Positions 32,461-39,476 of a DNA stretch of 64,000 nt are shown in pieces. The stretch comes from Gemmatirosa kalamazoonensis (GTDB taxonomy: Bacteria; Gemmatimonadota; Gemmatimonadetes; Gemmatimonadales; Gemmatimonadaceae). Numbering within the stretch: position 1 is the first letter of the stretch; the number at the start of each line of letters is the position of its first letter. Made by a program: the position numbers and the translations under genes. The notes beneath the pieces are model-generated. The model made no database searches. It had not been told where the DNA came from and worked only from the letters and a program-made list of their open reading frames with translations. The DNA is taken from assembly GCF_000522985.1 (NCBI RefSeq), contig NZ_CP007128.1, positions 1,410,220-1,474,219 on the forward strand. The letters are read 5' to 3'.

Positions 32461-33347
32461 GGCATCAGCCTCTCGATGCGCGTCACCAAGATCCCCTCGC
32501 CGCCGAGGGCCTTCAGTTGGGCGATGGTGCGGTAGATCGTCGCCGCGGCGACCACCGCGTGCACCGCCACGTGCGTGCCGCCGTTCATGATGTCGATCAC
32601 GGTGGGGCCCGAGATGCCGGGGAGCACCTCCTTCACGCGGTCGAGCGCCGCGCGCGGCACGTTCGCCATCACGTACCGGCGGTCGCGCGCGCGGAGCACC
32701 GACGCGAGCGCCGCGACCAGCTCGTCGAGCGCGCGCGCCTTGTCGCTCGCCGTCTCGCCCGCGGCGGGCATCGTGCCCGGCGTCGCGATGAGCCGCGCGC
32801 TCGACTCGAGCACCGTCGCGACCTCGCGCAGCCCGTTCACCTTCAGCGTCGAGCCGGTCGACGTGAGGTCGACGATGACGTCGGCGATGCCGAGGTGCGG
32901 GGCGATCTCCACCGCGCCGGAGATCGGTACGACCGTCGCCTCGCGTCCGAGCGACGCGAAGAAGCGCGTCGTCACGCGCGGGAACACCGTCGCCACGCGC
33001 ACCGCCCGCCCGTCGTGCACGCCGAGGTCGTCGGCCGTGTGCACCGCACTGTCCTCGCGCGCCGCGACGACGATGCGGCAGCGGCCGAAGCCGAGGTCGA
33101 GCAGCGCGTCGAGCGGCCGCTCGCTCTCGCACACGAGGTCCCACCCCGTGACGCCGGCGTCCGCCGCGCCGTCGGCGACGAACTCGGGGATGTCGGCGGC
33201 GCGCACGAAGATGGCCTCGAACTCGCCGCCGAGCGACGCGGTGAGCGCGCGGTCGCCGCGGACGCGTACCTCGAGCCCGGCGTCGTTGAACAGCTCGCGG
33301 GCGTCGTCGGCGAGGCGCCCTTTGTTAGGCAGTGCGATGCGTAGCAT
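32457..33347 (-). CDS. hisG: ATP phosphoribosyltransferase, long form
   Basis: 296 residues, the long (HisG_L) type with a C-terminal ACT-like regulatory domain, so no HisZ partner is needed. First committed step of histidine synthesis. Landmarks: MLRIALPNKGRL, the PRPP-binding DVIVDLTSTGSTLKVNGL, and the C-terminal domain VMANVPRAALDRVKEVLPGISGPTVIDI with VAVHAVVAAATI, where histidine feedback inhibition acts in characterised long-form enzymes. An attenuator with leader peptide lies immediately upstream. Confidence 0.95.
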   Translation of the reverse strand: MLRIALPNKGRLADDARELFNDAGLEVRVRGDRALTASLGGEFEAIFVRAADIPEFVADGAADAGVTGWDLVCESERPLDALLDLGFGRCRIVVAAREDSAVHTADDLGVHDGRAVRVATVFPRVTTRFFASLGREATVVPISGAVEIAPHLGIADVIVDLTSTGSTLKVNGLREVATVLESSARLIATPGTMPAAGETASDKARALDELVAALASVLRARDRRYVMANVPRAALDRVKEVLPGISGPTVIDIMNGGTHVAVHAVVAAATIYRTIAQLKALGGEGILVTRIERLMP

Positions 33348-33353
33348 GGATCA

Positions 33354-33391
33354 CGAAAAACGAAAAAGCCCGCCGATGGAGATCGGCGGGC
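33354..33391 (-). terminator. Intrinsic terminator of the his attenuator
   Basis: On the minus strand: 10-bp perfect stem (33382-33391 with 33368-33377, arms GCCCGCCGAT and ATCGGCGGGC), loop CTCC, followed by TTTTTCGTTTTT. It lies only 7 bp before the hisG start codon, a place where a terminator only makes sense as a regulated one. It is the only T-tailed intrinsic terminator I found in the window. Confidence 0.9.
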
Positions 33392-33467
33392 CGCTGCGAA
33401 CGAGCTCGGACGCTCGGGTGACTCGTCGTCGGTCACCCACGCGCACGCGCGTCGCCGCGGCCCGCCG
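33384..33467 (-). promoter_or_regulatory. Antiterminator pairing region of the his attenuator
   Basis: On the minus-strand RNA, CGGCGGGCCGC (from 33467-33457, right after the His codons) is the exact reverse complement of GCGGCCCGCCG (33394-33384), whose 3' part is the 5' arm of the terminator. The two pairings are mutually exclusive. Between them, GGGTGAC/GTCACCC (33415-33421 with 33432-33438) can form a separate small hairpin close to the leader stop codon, possibly a pause hairpin. Confidence 0.8.
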
Positions 33468-33531
33468 GGCCGTGACGATGATGCACGTGATGATGGTGGT
33501 GCGCGCGGACGATCGACATGGCTCGCAACAT
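33433..33531 (-). CDS. hisL: his operon leader peptide
   Basis: A 32-codon frame from ATG at 33529-33531 (or 28 codons from ATG at 33517-33519) to TGA at 33433-33435. Codons 11-20 read HHHHHVHHRH: eight histidines in ten codons. It is the first reading frame upstream of hisG, about 85 bp before it, and is followed by the antiterminator and terminator. His starvation would stall the ribosome on these codons, free the antiterminator strand and permit transcription into hisG. The Shine-Dalgarno sequence is weak for both starts. Too short and unusual to be found by similarity. Confidence 0.88.
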   Translation of the reverse strand: MLRAMSIVRAHHHHHVHHRHGPAGRGDARARG

Positions 33532-33553
33532 AAGCGCGGGCTCGGCCTTGCGG

Positions 33554-33569
33554 AAGAGCGGTCGCTCTT
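33554..33569. promoter_or_regulatory. Palindrome in the divergent hisL-HU promoter region
   Basis: AAGAGCG-GT-CGCTCTT, a 7-bp perfect inverted repeat 23 bp upstream of the hisL start and 59 bp upstream of the HU start. It could be an operator or a hairpin in one of the two 5' leaders. I cannot define -35 or -10 boxes with confidence. Confidence 0.35.
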
Positions 33570-33627
33570 GTGAGACTGCCGCGCTCGTTCGAGCACATCA
33601 TCTCATCTCGAGTCTCTCTACCGTCCC

Positions 33628-33921
33628 ATGAACAAGTCGGAGCTCATCCAGTACGTCGCCGACGAGGCCGAGCTGTCGCGCGTGAAGGCCGCCTCGATCG
33701 TGAACCTCCTGTTCGATCCCACGAGCGGCGTCATCGCGAAGAGCATCAAGAAGGGCGAGGTCGTCACGCTCACCGGCTTCGGCACGTTCGAGCAGCGCAA
33801 GCGCGGCGCGCGGACGTTCCGCAACCCCCAGACCGGCGCCCCCGTGAAGGCGAAGGCGAGCAAGGTGCCCGCGTTCCGGGCCGGCGCGACGCTGAAGGGG
33901 ACCGTCAAGGGCGGCAAGTGA
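33628..33921 (+). CDS. hup: HU-family DNA-binding protein
   Basis: 97 residues: MNKSELIQYVADEAELSRVKAASIVNLLFD helix pair, GEVVTLTGFGTFEQRKR beta arm start, RTFRNPQTGAPVKAKASKVPAFRAGATLK with the conserved R-N-P-x-T at the DNA-intercalating tip. Nucleoid-associated dimer that bends DNA. It is transcribed divergently from the his operon and followed by a structured gap before the cupredoxin gene. Confidence 0.95.
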   Translation: MNKSELIQYVADEAELSRVKAASIVNLLFDPTSGVIAKSIKKGEVVTLTGFGTFEQRKRGARTFRNPQTGAPVKAKASKVPAFRAGATLKGTVKGGK

Positions 33922-33962
33922 GCGCGCGCTGGCACGCTGCGTGAACTGCCCCCGATTGCTTT

Positions 33963-34005
33963 GGCGTCCCCGAGCCGATTAGGATTCCCCCCTGCTGGGG
34001 ACGCC
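33963..34005 (+). promoter_or_regulatory. Hairpin between HU and cupredoxin genes
   Basis: GGCGTCCCC (33963-33971) and GGGGACGCC (33997-34005), a 9-bp perfect stem with a 25-nt loop. It either ends the HU transcript or forms part of a 5' leader of the cupredoxin gene, whose start is 61 bp further on. It does not match a riboswitch I know. Confidence 0.4.
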
Positions 34006-34065
34006 CAGCGACCTGAGGGCCTGCACGGTGTGGGTCCGGAAGAGTACGGCTTAGGAGGCCTCTCG

Positions 34066-34593
34066 ATGCGTTTCTACGCGTATGCGTTTGCTGCCAGCGC
34101 CCTCGTGCTCGGGGCGTGCGGCGGTGGTGACAACAAGGCCGCGGACACGTCCGCCGCGGCGGCTCCGGCGGCGACGCCCGACACGACGGCGGCTGCGACC
34201 GCCGCGCCCGCGACGTCCACGACGGCGGCTGGCACGGCCACGGCGGCGCCCATCACGGGCAACACCGTCGAGGTGAAGATGATCGGCGACGCGCAGGGGT
34301 ATCGCTTCGACCCCGCGAACGTCACGATCAAGAAGGGCGACGGCGTGAAGTTCACGATGGTCTCGGGCGGCCCGCACAACGTCGCCTTCGACCCCGCGGG
34401 CATCCCCGCCGGCGCCGACGCGCAGCTCGACGCCAACATGTCCGACAAGATGGCCGAGCTGTCGAGCAACATGAAGACGAACCCCGGTGATGCGATCACC
34501 GTCTCGTTCGCGAACGTCCCGGCGGGCACGTACAACTATCACTGCACGCCGCACCTCGCGATGGGGATGAAGGGCACGATCACGGTCCAGTAA
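34066..34593 (+). CDS. Plastocyanin/azurin-like copper lipoprotein
   Basis: 175 residues from ATG at 34066, with AGGAGG 7 bases upstream. Lipoprotein signal AASALVLGACGGG (lipobox LGAC), Ala/Thr-rich linker to about 68, then a cupredoxin fold: GYRFDPANVTIKKGDGVKF, His ligand in SGGPHNVAFD, and the C-terminal loop YNYHCTPHLAMGMKG with Cys, His and Met ligands of a type 1 copper site. A membrane-anchored periplasmic electron carrier; partner not evident in the neighbourhood. Confidence 0.93.
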   Translation: MRFYAYAFAASALVLGACGGGDNKAADTSAAAAPAATPDTTAAATAAPATSTTAAGTATAAPITGNTVEVKMIGDAQGYRFDPANVTIKKGDGVKFTMVSGGPHNVAFDPAGIPAGADAQLDANMSDKMAELSSNMKTNPGDAITVSFANVPAGTYNYHCTPHLAMGMKGTITVQ

Positions 34594-34634
34594 GACCGCC
34601 GGACCACGATCGATCGCACGACTGCACGAACGCC

Positions 34635-34666
34635 GAGCGCCGGAGCCCACGCGGGTTCCGGCGCTC
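34635..34666 (+). terminator. Hairpin after the cupredoxin gene
   Basis: GAGCGCCGGA and TCCGGCGCTC, a perfect 10-bp stem with a 12-nt loop, 42 bp after the stop. No T-tract follows (CTCGTCGTC), so termination strength is uncertain. Confidence 0.6.
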
Positions 34667-34703
34667 TCGTCGTCTCCGTCCACGCCGCGCCCGCCTGTGC
34701 TGC

Positions 34704-35627
34704 ATGCTCCGCCTCGGACTCTGCTGCCTCTTCGTCGATGCGCCGATCCAGTTCCGCACGGCGACGCACAAGCACGTCGCCACGCTCGGCCCCGACGGCG
34801 GGCGCGCGTACCTGTCCGGCGCGGCGCGCGCGAATGCGGACGCGCTGCGGCGCGCCGTGGAGCGGTGCCACGCCCTCGGCATCGGCGCGTTCCGCATCAC
34901 GAGCGGCATCCTGCCGCTCGCCACGCATCCGATCTCCGGCTACACCGTCGCGTCGCTCGACGACGGCGCGACGATCGGCCGCGCGTTCGAGACCGTTAGG
35001 CCGCTCGCCCGCGCGCTCGACGTGCGCCTGAGCTTCCACCCCGACCAGTTCGTCGTGCTGAACTCGGAGCGCGAGAGCGTGCGCGACGCGTCGGCGCGCG
35101 AGCTGGAGTTCCAGTGCGAGGTCGCGGAGGTCGTCGGCGCGGATACGGTCACGCTCCACGCGGGCGGCGGTGCCGGCGGCAAGCCCGCCGCGCTCGACCG
35201 CCTCACGCGCACGATCGACACGCTGTCCGACCGCGCCCGCGCGCGCCTCGCGCTCGAGAACGACGACCGGATCTTCACGGTCGAGGACCTGCTGCCGATA
35301 TGCGTGCGTACCGGGGTTCCGCTCGTCTACGACGCGCACCACCACCGCTGCAACCCCGACGCGCTCACCGTCGACGAGGCCACGGACCGCGCCGCCGCGA
35401 CGTGGGCGGTGCGCGACGCCGCGCTCGGCCCGCACGCGCACGAGCCATGGTTCCACATCTCGTCGCCGCGCGACGGCTGGGGCGCGCCGAACCCGCGCCC
35501 GCACGCGGACTACATCGACCCGGCGGACGTGCCGGACGCGTGGCGGGACCTGACCCTCACGGTCGACGTGGAGGCGAAGGCGAAGGAGCGGGCGGTGCTG
35601 GATCTTATGGAACGGCTGCGGCGCTGA
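34704..35627 (+). CDS. uvsE: UV damage endonuclease
   Basis: 307 residues, the usual length of UVDE. TIM-barrel endonuclease that nicks 5' of UV photoproducts using a metal centre. Landmarks: LGLCCLFVDAPIQFRTAT, LSFHPDQFVVLNS (metal His), VTLHAGGGAGGKPAA, RLALENDDR (metal Glu), VYDAHHHRCN, HISSPRDGWG, HADYIDP and the C-terminal DVEAKAKERAV with the modified-Lys-type motif. It stands alone; no other repair gene is adjacent except the ligase 2 kb downstream on the other strand. Confidence 0.93.
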   Translation: MLRLGLCCLFVDAPIQFRTATHKHVATLGPDGGRAYLSGAARANADALRRAVERCHALGIGAFRITSGILPLATHPISGYTVASLDDGATIGRAFETVRPLARALDVRLSFHPDQFVVLNSERESVRDASARELEFQCEVAEVVGADTVTLHAGGGAGGKPAALDRLTRTIDTLSDRARARLALENDDRIFTVEDLLPICVRTGVPLVYDAHHHRCNPDALTVDEATDRAAATWAVRDAALGPHAHEPWFHISSPRDGWGAPNPRPHADYIDPADVPDAWRDLTLTVDVEAKAKERAVLDLMERLRR

Positions 35628-35740
35628 TGCGGCGGCGCTGATACGGCGGCGCTGGGACCGCGGCGCTGATACCCCGCGTTACCAGCGCCGCCGTATCATC
35701 GCCGCCGCATCAGCGCCGAGGTATCAGCGCCGCCGCATCA
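35625..35740. repeat. Inverted array palindrome, unit CTGATACGGCGGCG (family H, copy 1)
   Basis: Left arm 35625-35678 has four units (one beginning inside the uvsE stop codon region: CTGATG), right arm 35679-35740 has five inverted units (CGCCGCCGTATCAT, CGCCGCCGCATCAG and variants). It occupies the gap between uvsE and the next gene and could act as a terminator. Confidence 0.9.
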
Positions 35741-35778
35741 GGTGCGAGCGGAACGAACTTCGCTATACCTTCCCCCCG

Positions 35779-37614
35779 ATGTCCGCCCCCACGTACCCGA
35801 CGCCGGTCCGCCACACCGGCTCGTTCCGCGTCCCGCGCGAGGAGCTTGGGAGCGGCGCGTCGCGCACGCAGCTCAGCGCGATGTGGGCCGCCGCCCGCGC
35901 CCGCAACGCGCTCCGACGCCGCTGGCCACTCACGTCCGCGTGCGCGGCCGCGCTCGTGCTCTCGCTCGTCACCATCACGTTGCTTCCGCGGCAGGCCGCG
36001 CGGCTCGCGAACCTCGCGCTGCCGCGCCCCGGCGAGAAGGTCGACACGCTCGCCCTCGCGGCCGACGCCGCGGCGGCGCGGGCGGCGTTCACGACCGCCG
36101 ACTCCGCGCTCCAGGCGAAGCGCGGCGCCGCGGCCCGCGCGCGCGCCGCGGAGATCGCCGCGATCCAGGCCCGGCGCGCCGCCGAAGCGCTCGCCGCCGG
36201 CGGCGTCGCGCGGCGCGACTCGCTGTCCGCCGCCGTGGCCGACCTCGACCGGCTCGTGGCGCGTGCCCAGACGTCGCCGCTTCCCACGTCGTATCGCGCG
36301 CTCGCCGAGGCGCCGGGTGTGCGCGAGGATCCGCGCACGCGCGTCCTCGTCGACTCGCTCGACGACATCGAGCGCGAGCGCGAGGCGTTCGGCGTCGTGA
36401 GCGGCGTCGACCCGGTGTACGTACAGCTCACGAACGCGATCAACCGCTTCGGCCGCGGCATCATGGCGATCGCCGACGCGCGCCGCACCGCGCTCCACGA
36501 CCAGCTCGCGGCGCTCGGCGATCCGTCCGCCGCGCCGACACCGACGCAGGTGCTGCCGTCGGAGGCGCTCCCGGCCGATTCCGCCGCGCTCGCGGCGCGG
36601 GCGCCCGTCGCGATCGACACGGCAGCGGAGATCGCCGCCACGCAGGCGACACAGCTCCGTCGCGACTCCGTGGAGGCGAAGCTCACCGCGGCCCGCGCGA
36701 AGAACCTCGCCGTCGACCGACGCGTCGAGGCGGCACGCGCGCGCGCGAACGTCGACGCGCCGCCGTCGGCGATGCTCGTCGCCGCGTTCGCGCTCGCCCT
36801 CGTCATCGGCTTCGCGGTGATGCTCGGCGCCGAGGTGAAGCGGCCGCGCGTCGCCGATGCGCGCGAGGCGGAGCGCGTCTCGCGCACGCGGGTGCTCGCC
36901 GTCGTGCGCCCGGAGTCGTCGATCTCCGACCGCGCGCGCCGGGCCGCCGACGTCGAGATCGGGGGGCTCATCGACTCGTCGATCGAGAGCTACCGCATGC
37001 TGTACCTCAGCCTCGCGGCGACCGGCGCGGCGATCCCCGTCGTCGCGGTCACCGGCGACGATCCCGCGATCGCCGCGACCGTCGCCGCGAACGTCGCCGC
37101 CGTCGCCGCGGAGGACGGCCGCAGCACGCTCGTCGTCGACGAGGACATGGGGCGCGGGCTGCTCTCCACCGCGTTGGGCGTGCGCAATCGGACGGGGCTC
37201 TCCGACCTCGCGCGCTCGAACCTCCCGCTCGCCGAGGCGATCGTGCCGGTGACGGTGGGGCGCGGCCTCACCATCGACGTCGTCCCCGCCGGCGTCGCGC
37301 CGCCGCCGCCGCACGTGGCCGCGACGACCGCGAGCACGCCGGTGCCCGTCGTCAGCTCGGTGCTCGACGCGCTGCGGCTCGACCTCGGCCGCCTCACGCG
37401 CCGCTACGACTTCGCCGTGTTGGGCATGCCGCCGAGCGAGGCCGAGGCCGACGCGCGCGGCTTCCGCATCGCCCCCGACGTCGTCGTGTGCGCGCGCGCG
37501 GGCCACACGCCGCTCGCCGGCCTCGCGCGCGAGGTCGAGCGGCTGCAGCAGGCCGGCGCGCGCGTGCGCGGCCTCGTGCTGTGGGACGACGAGCGGCCGT
37601 CGCTCGACGAGTAG
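35779..37614 (+). CDS. Wzz-type membrane protein fused to a degenerate BY-kinase-like domain
   Basis: 611 residues. First transmembrane helix about 51-68 (TSACAAALVLSLVTITLLP), a long Ala/Arg-rich coiled-coil region (~85-325), second helix about 333-354 (SAMLVAAFALALVIGFAVMLG), then a cytoplasmic P-loop-like domain. The order matches polysaccharide co-polymerases with a fused tyrosine kinase. The Walker A site reads VTGDDPAIAATVAANVA, lacking the GK(S/T), while the Walker A' equivalent LVVDEDMGRG survives; no C-terminal Tyr cluster is seen. It is therefore likely an inactive kinase fold used as a scaffold in exopolysaccharide export. No wzx/wzy genes are nearby. Confidence 0.75.
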   Translation: MSAPTYPTPVRHTGSFRVPREELGSGASRTQLSAMWAAARARNALRRRWPLTSACAAALVLSLVTITLLPRQAARLANLALPRPGEKVDTLALAADAAAARAAFTTADSALQAKRGAAARARAAEIAAIQARRAAEALAAGGVARRDSLSAAVADLDRLVARAQTSPLPTSYRALAEAPGVREDPRTRVLVDSLDDIEREREAFGVVSGVDPVYVQLTNAINRFGRGIMAIADARRTALHDQLAALGDPSAAPTPTQVLPSEALPADSAALAARAPVAIDTAAEIAATQATQLRRDSVEAKLTAARAKNLAVDRRVEAARARANVDAPPSAMLVAAFALALVIGFAVMLGAEVKRPRVADAREAERVSRTRVLAVVRPESSISDRARRAADVEIGGLIDSSIESYRMLYLSLAATGAAIPVVAVTGDDPAIAATVAANVAAVAAEDGRSTLVVDEDMGRGLLSTALGVRNRTGLSDLARSNLPLAEAIVPVTVGRGLTIDVVPAGVAPPPPHVAATTASTPVPVVSSVLDALRLDLGRLTRRYDFAVLGMPPSEAEADARGFRIAPDVVVCARAGHTPLAGLAREVERLQQAGARVRGLVLWDDERPSLDE

Positions 37615-37638
37615 GGCAACTACGACGGCGCGGGCGAT

Positions 37639-37720
37639 ACGGCGCTGACGATACGGCGCGATGGTGCGCTCGCATCGCGAGCACCGCCTAACCACGCAGC
37701 ACGGCGCCGGTCAGCGCCGT
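37639..37720. repeat. Degenerate inverted element with ACGGCGCTGAC arms (family H, copy 2)
   Basis: ACGGCGCTGAC (37639-37649) and GTCAGCGCCGT (37710-37720) pair perfectly, with GATACGGCGC units inside. Lies between the Wzz-like gene and the convergent ligase gene; may be a shared terminator. Confidence 0.65.
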
Positions 37721-37724
37721 TGAA

Positions 37725-39476
37725 TCAGCCCCCGGCGAGCGCGCGGACGGCTTCGAGCGTGTCGATCTCGTCCACCGGCTTGTCGTCGCGGATGCGCACG
37801 ATGCGCGGGAAGCGCAACGCGTAGCCGGCCTTGTGCCGCGTCGACGGCTGCACGATGTCGAACGTCACCTCGAGCACGACCTCGGGCCGCACGAGGTGGA
37901 AGCGACCGAACTTCTGCACCGTCAGCGCGTGCAGCCGCTCGCTCAGCGACGCGATCTCCACGTCGGTCAGCCCGCCGTACGCCTTGCCGACGTTGAGCAG
38001 CGTCGGGTCCGTCTCCGATGCGCGCACCGCGAACGTGTAGTCCGAGAGGACCTTCGCGCGCCGTCCGTGGCCGCGCTCCGCGCCGGTGATCACCACGTCC
38101 AACGTCGCGAGCGCCTTCTTCAGCTTCACCCACAGCTTGCCGCGCCGCCCCGGCGTGTACGGCGACGCGAGCGACTTCGCGATGATCCCCTCGTTCCCCG
38201 CGGCGCGCGCACCCGCGAACGCGGCCTCCAGCGCATCGGCCGTCGACACGAGCGCGTTGGGCGCCAGCCGCGCGTGCGGTCCGGGCCAGTCGAGCGACGC
38301 GAGCCGCTCGCGCCGCCGCGCGTACGGCTCGTCGATGACGAGCGCGCCGTCCCACGCGAGCGCGTCGTACGCCACGAATTGCACGGGCACCTCGGCCAGC
38401 ACCGCGTCGTCCGGCGCCTTGCGCCCGAGCCGCCGCTGCAGCGCCTTGAACGGCAGCGCGCGCGCCGGATCCGCCGGGTCGTACGCCAGGAGCTCGCCGT
38501 CGAGAATCAGACCGCCGTCCTCCACGCTCCACGCTCCACGCTCCACGCTCGCTCCGTCGGACGAGGCGGCGAGCGTGGAGCGTGGAGCGTGGAGCGCCGA
38601 GAGAGCCGCCACGACCTCCGGGTAGCCGCGCGTGATGTCGTCGAGCGTGCGCGAGTAGAGCGCGACGCGCACGGAGCCCTCCGGCCCGGGGCCGATGTGC
38701 GCCTGGCAGCGGATGCCGTCGTACTTGTCCTCCACCGCGAACGGCGTCGGCAGCGCGTCCGTGATCTCCTCCGCGGTCGCGAGCGGCGAGGCGAGCATGA
38801 AGCCTAACGGATGGAACAGCGACAGCCGCGCGTCGGCCAGCCGTCCCTCGCGCGCGAGCACCGCCACCTCGCCGACGTCGCCCCGCAGCAGGTTCGCGTG
38901 GCGCACGAGCTCCAGCGGCTGCCCGAACGCGGCGGCGACGGCCTCCTCCACCTGCGCCTCCTTCAGCCCGATCCGCAGCTCGCCGCTGCCTAACAGCAGC
39001 TTCACGGCGTACTGCGCCTCCGCGCCGCCGAGCGACGCGAGCAGCTCGCGCACGAGCGCGCGCTTCGCCGTGCTCCCCGACGTCGCCGCGATGCGCGCGA
39101 ACTCGTCGGCCACCCACGTCAGCGACACGCCGCTCGAGGGCTGGTCGGCGAACAGCTCGCGCGCGAGGTCGCCGAGCTCCCCGGCGTCGACCGCGCGCGC
39201 GTGCAGCGCGTCGGCGTCGAGCCCGGAGAGCGCGACGAGGGCATCGAACACCGCGCGGCCGCCCACCTGCGTCGTGCGCATGTCGTGGCGCGGGAACACG
39301 AGCCCCGACAGGAACCGCGCCGCGACGGCGAGCGCGTCGCCATCGAGCGTCGCGAGGTACGCGGCGAGCGCCGCGCGCTTCTCGAGCCGCTTCGTCGTCG
39401 CCCGCACCGCATCGGCAGCGGCGGTCCACGCGTGAAACCCGTCCGGCTGCACTGGCACCTCGCGCTCGGTGGTCAC
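37725..39476 (-). CDS. ATP-dependent DNA ligase
   Basis: 583 residues from GTG at 39474-39476, overlapping the TGA of the BTAD gene (GTGA). Layout: N-terminal DNA-binding domain (~1-215), nucleotidyltransferase core with motif I EDKYDGIR (Lys251 adenylated), motif III YSRTLDDITRGYPEV (274-288), motif IIIa LDGELLAYD (325-333), motif IV EGIIAKS and motif V WVKLKK, then an OB domain. It resembles the ligases that accompany an Lhr-like helicase and an exonuclease. Residues ~294-321 (HAPRSTL ... SVERGAWSVE) are an in-frame GAGCGTG palindrome between motifs III and IIIa. Confidence 0.92.
   Translation of the reverse strand: MTTEREVPVQPDGFHAWTAAADAVRATTKRLEKRAALAAYLATLDGDALAVAARFLSGLVFPRHDMRTTQVGGRAVFDALVALSGLDADALHARAVDAGELGDLARELFADQPSSGVSLTWVADEFARIAATSGSTAKRALVRELLASLGGAEAQYAVKLLLGSGELRIGLKEAQVEEAVAAAFGQPLELVRHANLLRGDVGEVAVLAREGRLADARLSLFHPLGFMLASPLATAEEITDALPTPFAVEDKYDGIRCQAHIGPGPEGSVRVALYSRTLDDITRGYPEVVAALSALHAPRSTLAASSDGASVERGAWSVEDGGLILDGELLAYDPADPARALPFKALQRRLGRKAPDDAVLAEVPVQFVAYDALAWDGALVIDEPYARRRERLASLDWPGPHARLAPNALVSTADALEAAFAGARAAGNEGIIAKSLASPYTPGRRGKLWVKLKKALATLDVVITGAERGHGRRAKVLSDYTFAVRASETDPTLLNVGKAYGGLTDVEIASLSERLHALTVQKFGRFHLVRPEVVLEVTFDIVQPSTRHKAGYALRFPRIVRIRDDKPVDEIDTLEAVRALAGG
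38520..38596. repeat. Inverted array palindrome, unit GAGCGTG (family A, copy 5), inside the DNA ligase gene
   Basis: Arms 38520-38550 (CTCCACG units) and 38571-38596 (GAGCGTG units), loop GCTCCGTCGGACGAGGCGGC. The order of arms is inverted relative to copy 1. Read in frame in the nucleotidyltransferase domain. Confidence 0.94.

Noticed and set aside
33351-33596. An 81-residue minus-strand frame over the his attenuator
   Set aside because: It runs through the terminator and lacks any family signal; the His-rich frame beside it explains the region.
33922-34065. A riboswitch in front of the cupredoxin gene
   Set aside because: One hairpin is clear, but no conserved core of a known riboswitch class can be recognised.
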